DNA from: Gemmataceae bacterium
Lineage (GTDB): Bacteria > Planctomycetota > Planctomycetia > Gemmatales > Gemmataceae
Assembly (NCBI GenBank): GCA_009692065.1
Contig: SHZY01000051.1
Span: 1-37,445 of the forward strand
Direction of reading: 5' to 3'
DNA: 37,445 bases
A program made the position numbers and the translations under genes. This document shows positions 33,899-37,445 of the stretch, in pieces (positions within the stretch are counted from its first letter, which is position 1; each line of letters begins with the position of its first letter). Below the pieces are notes generated by a model that was given only the letters and a program-made list of their open reading frames with translations, ran no database searches and was not told where the DNA came from.

Positions 33899-34360
33899 AT
33901 GGAAATCTACGTCTTCGTCCGGCACATGCTGGCCTGGAGCATCACCGTGGCGGTGCTCTGGCCGGTGATGATTCCCTGGGCAAAGGTGTCGTACGCCATC
34001 TGGAACGGCAACAAGGAGCTGGACGAGGAATTCGAGGAGGAACTCTGGAAGCGCTCGGCGTACGCGTCCACGCTGATGGCGGTCGTCGCGGTGGCGTGTC
34101 TCGGGCTCGATTACCTGACCGTCGATTTCACCGACATGCCGGCCGGGCCGATCCACATCGTCTACTACTTCGCCTTCCTGGCGCTGGCCGCCGGGGTGAT
34201 GGTTTATTGCTTCGGGATGGAAGACTTCTTCTCGGGGTTGAATCTCGCCGTGATCTACCTGTACATTCCGACGGCGTTGCTGTTCCTCTTGTGGTTGGTG
34301 ATCCGCTGGAACTGGGTATTTGAATTTGTGTTGAATTTATTGAAAGAACCGAAGGCATGA
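33899..34360 (+). CDS. Four-helix membrane protein of unknown function under TPP riboswitch control
   Basis: The 153-residue product has four likely membrane helices at about residues 8-28 (MLAWSITVAVLWPVMIPWAK), 55-75, 84-105 and 114-140. A strongly acidic loop (NKELDEEFEEELWKRS) lies between the first two. No cleavable signal and no known family were recognised. It starts about 95 bases after the TPP aptamer, and thiC begins 77 bases after its stop, so it should share riboswitch control with thiC. Such placement is typical of thiamine transporters or salvage genes, which suggests a thiamine-related role, but the sequence does not look like ThiT, PnuT or ThiXYZ. ATG 33899 has only a weak ribosome binding site. 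Confidence 0.8.
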   Translation: MEIYVFVRHMLAWSITVAVLWPVMIPWAKVSYAIWNGNKELDEEFEEELWKRSAYASTLMAVVAVACLGLDYLTVDFTDMPAGPIHIVYYFAFLALAAGVMVYCFGMEDFFSGLNLAVIYLYIPTALLFLLWLVIRWNWVFEFVLNLLKEPKA

Positions 34361-34373
34361 CGAATTCCCTCTT

Positions 34374-35748
<1,375 letters not shown>

Positions 35749-35755
35749 TTCTCAA

Positions 35756-35811
35756 GTCGCTTGCAGCTTCGCGCTCGCAAGACGTCTTGTGAGCGCAAAG
35801 CCGCAAGCGGC
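35756..35811. repeat. Imperfect inverted repeat between thiC and the next gene
   Basis: Arms 35756-35783 (gtcgcttgcagcttcgcgct and on) and 35784-35811 pair with about four mismatches in 28 bases. The outer part matches the terminator-like repeat at 2133-2184. Confidence 0.75.
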
Positions 35812-35828
35812 CAACACGGGAGATCCAC

Positions 35829-37055
35829 ATGGTCGGCGAAATGGGCAATGCGATCATGTTCGTTTGCTCCCTCGTAGCCTGCGGTCTCTGCACCGTGCTT
35901 TACAGCCTCTTCTTGTCGCATTATTTTCTCGTCACGATCATCGATTCCAGTGCCGGGCACCCTGAAGTCCACTTTCCCCGCGAGACGTTCACCGACTGGT
36001 GGTGGAAGCCGCTCTACTGCTTGTGGATTCTCATATTCTGGCTGATCACCAGCTCCATCTTTTCGATTCCGCTGGCGCTGGCGGGCCCCATGTACTTCGT
36101 GGTCGGCCTGGCTGTGATCCTGTGGTTCATGTACCCGTTGAGCGTCTTGTCCACGCTGTACACGCAGAACTGGTTCTTTCTCATCCATCCGACCATCCTT
36201 TGGCGGATGGTCAAGCATGGCCCGGCGCTGGCCTACGTGTTTCTGGTCACGTTTGCCGCCGGCGCGCTCTGTGTCGGGCTGGTTTACGGTATGTTCGGAA
36301 ATTTCTGGCTGATGCTGCCGGCAGCGCTGATTATTCCAGGAGCTTTTCTGTTCTACGCGCGCAACTGGGGCCGCTTCGCCTGGGTGTCGCTCAACTTCGC
36401 GCCGCAGCGCAAGAAGAAGCCGGGCGAGAAGGTCGAACCGTCCGCCGAAGTGGACGACCCGCGCAACTGGACCGCGGACGAGCCGCCCACGCTGGAGGTG
36501 CAAGAAGTCGATGACCCGCCGCCACCGCCCGAGTCTGCCGACGACAGCGATCCGTGGCGAACCGACAAGCAGCCGTACGCGCTCGACGCCGCGCCGGGGA
36601 TCCCCCTTTTCGAGGAATCCGCTATCGAGTCGGTGACCACGCCCCCGATCGACGCCAAGCCGCAACCCATCGTGGAAGAGGAGGACGAGTGGGCCACCGA
36701 CAAGAAGCCGTACGCGGTGACCGACGAGCCGGCGCCAGCCGTGGCGCATTCGACGACGGCGCAGACGACGGCCCAGTCGAACGCCGACAAGCCGGTGGTG
36801 GTCTCGCAACACTACGACGAGCGGGCCAGAAAAGAGAAGGCCGAGAAGAAGAAGGCCCAACAAGAGGCGGAGACGCGCTTCTTGCCGGAGCCGAGCAAGA
36901 AGACGCCGACCTTCCAGTCGGTTTTCTTGAGCGGCGTGTGGGGATTCATGTGCAGCGAATTGACTGTCGGCGTCTGGGCCAATCTGGTGGTGCTGACGTT
37001 CCTTGAGTTGTTCTGCGTCTACCTGATGGTGAGCTTTTGGCCGCGGTTGAATTGA
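35829..37055 (+). CDS. Membrane protein with acidic cytoplasmic linker repeats, unknown
   Basis: The 408-residue product starts at ATG 35829 after ggaga. It has about five hydrophobic helices in residues 8-180, for example MFVCSLVACGLCTVLYSLFL, PLYCLWILIFWLITSSIFS and YVFLVTFAAGALCVGLVYGM. A basic stretch RKKKPGEK leads into a low-complexity acidic linker (about 195-330). Three variants of one motif occur in the linker: DDPRNWTADEPPT, DPWRTDKQPYALD and DEWATDKKPYAVTD. A charged coiled region (ERARKEKAEKKKAQQEAE) and a C-terminal helix pair follow. No family was recognised. It may share the thiC transcript, although an inverted repeat lies between. Confidence 0.8.
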   Translation: MVGEMGNAIMFVCSLVACGLCTVLYSLFLSHYFLVTIIDSSAGHPEVHFPRETFTDWWWKPLYCLWILIFWLITSSIFSIPLALAGPMYFVVGLAVILWFMYPLSVLSTLYTQNWFFLIHPTILWRMVKHGPALAYVFLVTFAAGALCVGLVYGMFGNFWLMLPAALIIPGAFLFYARNWGRFAWVSLNFAPQRKKKPGEKVEPSAEVDDPRNWTADEPPTLEVQEVDDPPPPPESADDSDPWRTDKQPYALDAAPGIPLFEESAIESVTTPPIDAKPQPIVEEEDEWATDKKPYAVTDEPAPAVAHSTTAQTTAQSNADKPVVVSQHYDERARKEKAEKKKAQQEAETRFLPEPSKKTPTFQSVFLSGVWGFMCSELTVGVWANLVVLTFLELFCVYLMVSFWPRLN

Positions 37056-37065
37056 TGGCCATCTT

Positions 37066-37087
37066 CGTTTAGCGTTCGCTTGGCGCC
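37066..37087. repeat. Truncated family A palindrome
   Basis: The first 22 bases of the element (cgtttagcgttcgcttggcg and two more) are present, but the right half is missing. The next bases belong to the inverted repeat beginning at 37094. Confidence 0.75.
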
Positions 37088-37093
37088 CACCCC

Positions 37094-37202
37094 GTTGTGG
37101 CACGGTCTCCCGACCGTGCCACGGACCCGACCGAAGGTCTCGTGCGATGCCATGAGACCTACGGTCGAAGCGGGTGGCACGGTCGGGAGACCGTGCCACA
37201 AC
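37094..37202. repeat. Long inverted repeat with perfect 29-base ends
   Basis: The left arm 37094-37122 (gttgtggcacggtctcccga and on) and right arm 37174-37202 are exact reverse complements, and each is itself palindromic (gtggcacggtc and gaccgtgccac). Inside is a smaller inverted repeat around gaaggtctc and gagacctacgg. No gene lies within it. Confidence 0.88.
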
Positions 37203-37266
37203 ACCGGCCTCGCGGAGGCTTGACATCCCGAATCTTGCTCTCTAAGGTAAACCAGCCGGCAGACCC

Positions 37267-37340
37267 GGGCGCTTAGCTCAGTTGGCTAGAGCACTAGCTC
37301 GACACGCTAGGGGTCACAGGTTCAAATCCTGTAGCGCCCA
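37267..37340 (+). tRNA. tRNA-Val (GAC)-like gene
   Basis: A full cloverleaf can be drawn: acceptor gggcgct with agcgccc, D arm gctc/gagc, anticodon stem ctagc/gctag and T arm acagg/cctgt with loop ttcaaat. The anticodon loop reads tcgacac, giving anticodon GAC (valine). Position 33, which is U in almost all tRNAs, is C here. The CCA end is not encoded. The rest fits a functional tRNA. If the loop change is real it may weaken the U-turn, so this could also be a decayed copy. Confidence 0.85.
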
Positions 37341-37378
37341 TTGAAGTAAACCGATAGCTGAAAGCAAGTTACACTTAC

Positions 37379-37437
37379 CTCGTGACGGTCACGAGTGCGG
37401 CTCAAAACCCTGGATTCTGCGGAATGTTCCGCAGAAT
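37379..37437. repeat. Two palindromes downstream of the tRNA
   Basis: The first is ctcgtgacggtcacgag (37379-37395), with 8-base arms around one base. The second spans 37414-37437, with 11-base arms attctgcggaa and ttccgcagaat around two bases. Neither has a U-tract. They may be operators, a terminator for the tRNA or the edge of another element that continues beyond the window. Confidence 0.7.
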
Positions 37438-37445
37438 TCCGTGAA

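Overview
The window looks like a chromosomal segment of a planctomycete, most likely of the Gemmata group. The reasons are the several DUF1501 proteins, a PSCyt1/DUF1549/DUF1553 cytochrome-like protein, a DUF4159 protein, many secreted proteins of unknown function, high GC content, and intergenic spaces crowded with inverted repeats. No phage genes, transposase genes or CRISPR arrays were seen.

Layout. 1-2184: an ECF sigma factor, a membrane-anchored putative anti-sigma factor and a secreted cysteine-containing protein (+). 2182-7597 (-): a HIT protein, kdsD, kdsC and a very large membrane-anchored OstA/LptC-like protein. This repeats the enterobacterial order kdsD-kdsC-lptC and suggests Kdo-containing LPS synthesis and transport. 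7694-8641 (+): a divergent RNase HII/HIII-like nuclease. 8704-11593 (-): a HEAT-repeat protein and a secreted SGNH-like protein. 11751-12932 (+): argJ. 13018-15949 (+): an ABC exporter made of ATPase, permease and ATPase. 16073-21055 (+): a LysR regulator, a sterol-desaturase-family protein, two short-chain dehydrogenases and a secreted unknown. 21129-21452 (-): a small secreted protein. 21832-26061 (+): three DUF1501 genes in a row, the middle one decayed. 26094-33532 (-): small genes including a DUF433 remnant, then DUF1501, the PSCyt1/DUF1549/DUF1553 protein and a tandem DUF4159 protein. 33726-37055 (+): a TPP riboswitch, an unknown four-helix membrane protein, thiC and another membrane protein. 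37267-37340 (+): a tRNA-Val(GAC)-like gene.

The most unusual feature is the set of repeats. At least eight unrelated inverted-repeat families lie between genes, often just before a start codon or over stop codons. One 38-bp palindromic family (A) has five full copies, one truncated intergenic copy, and two half copies inside reading frames (argJ and the DUF1549 gene), where it is translated in frame. Other repeats encode the last residues of the sterol desaturase homologue and the N-terminal extension of the second ABC ATPase. This resembles the Rickettsia palindromic elements, which also add peptides to proteins.

Other points of note are the giant OstA-like protein as a possible one-piece LPS bridge, the unknown membrane protein between a TPP riboswitch and thiC, a tRNA with C instead of U at position 33, and an RNase H homologue with GYG where RNase HII has GRG. 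All functions are inferred from sequence motifs read by eye; no database search was possible.
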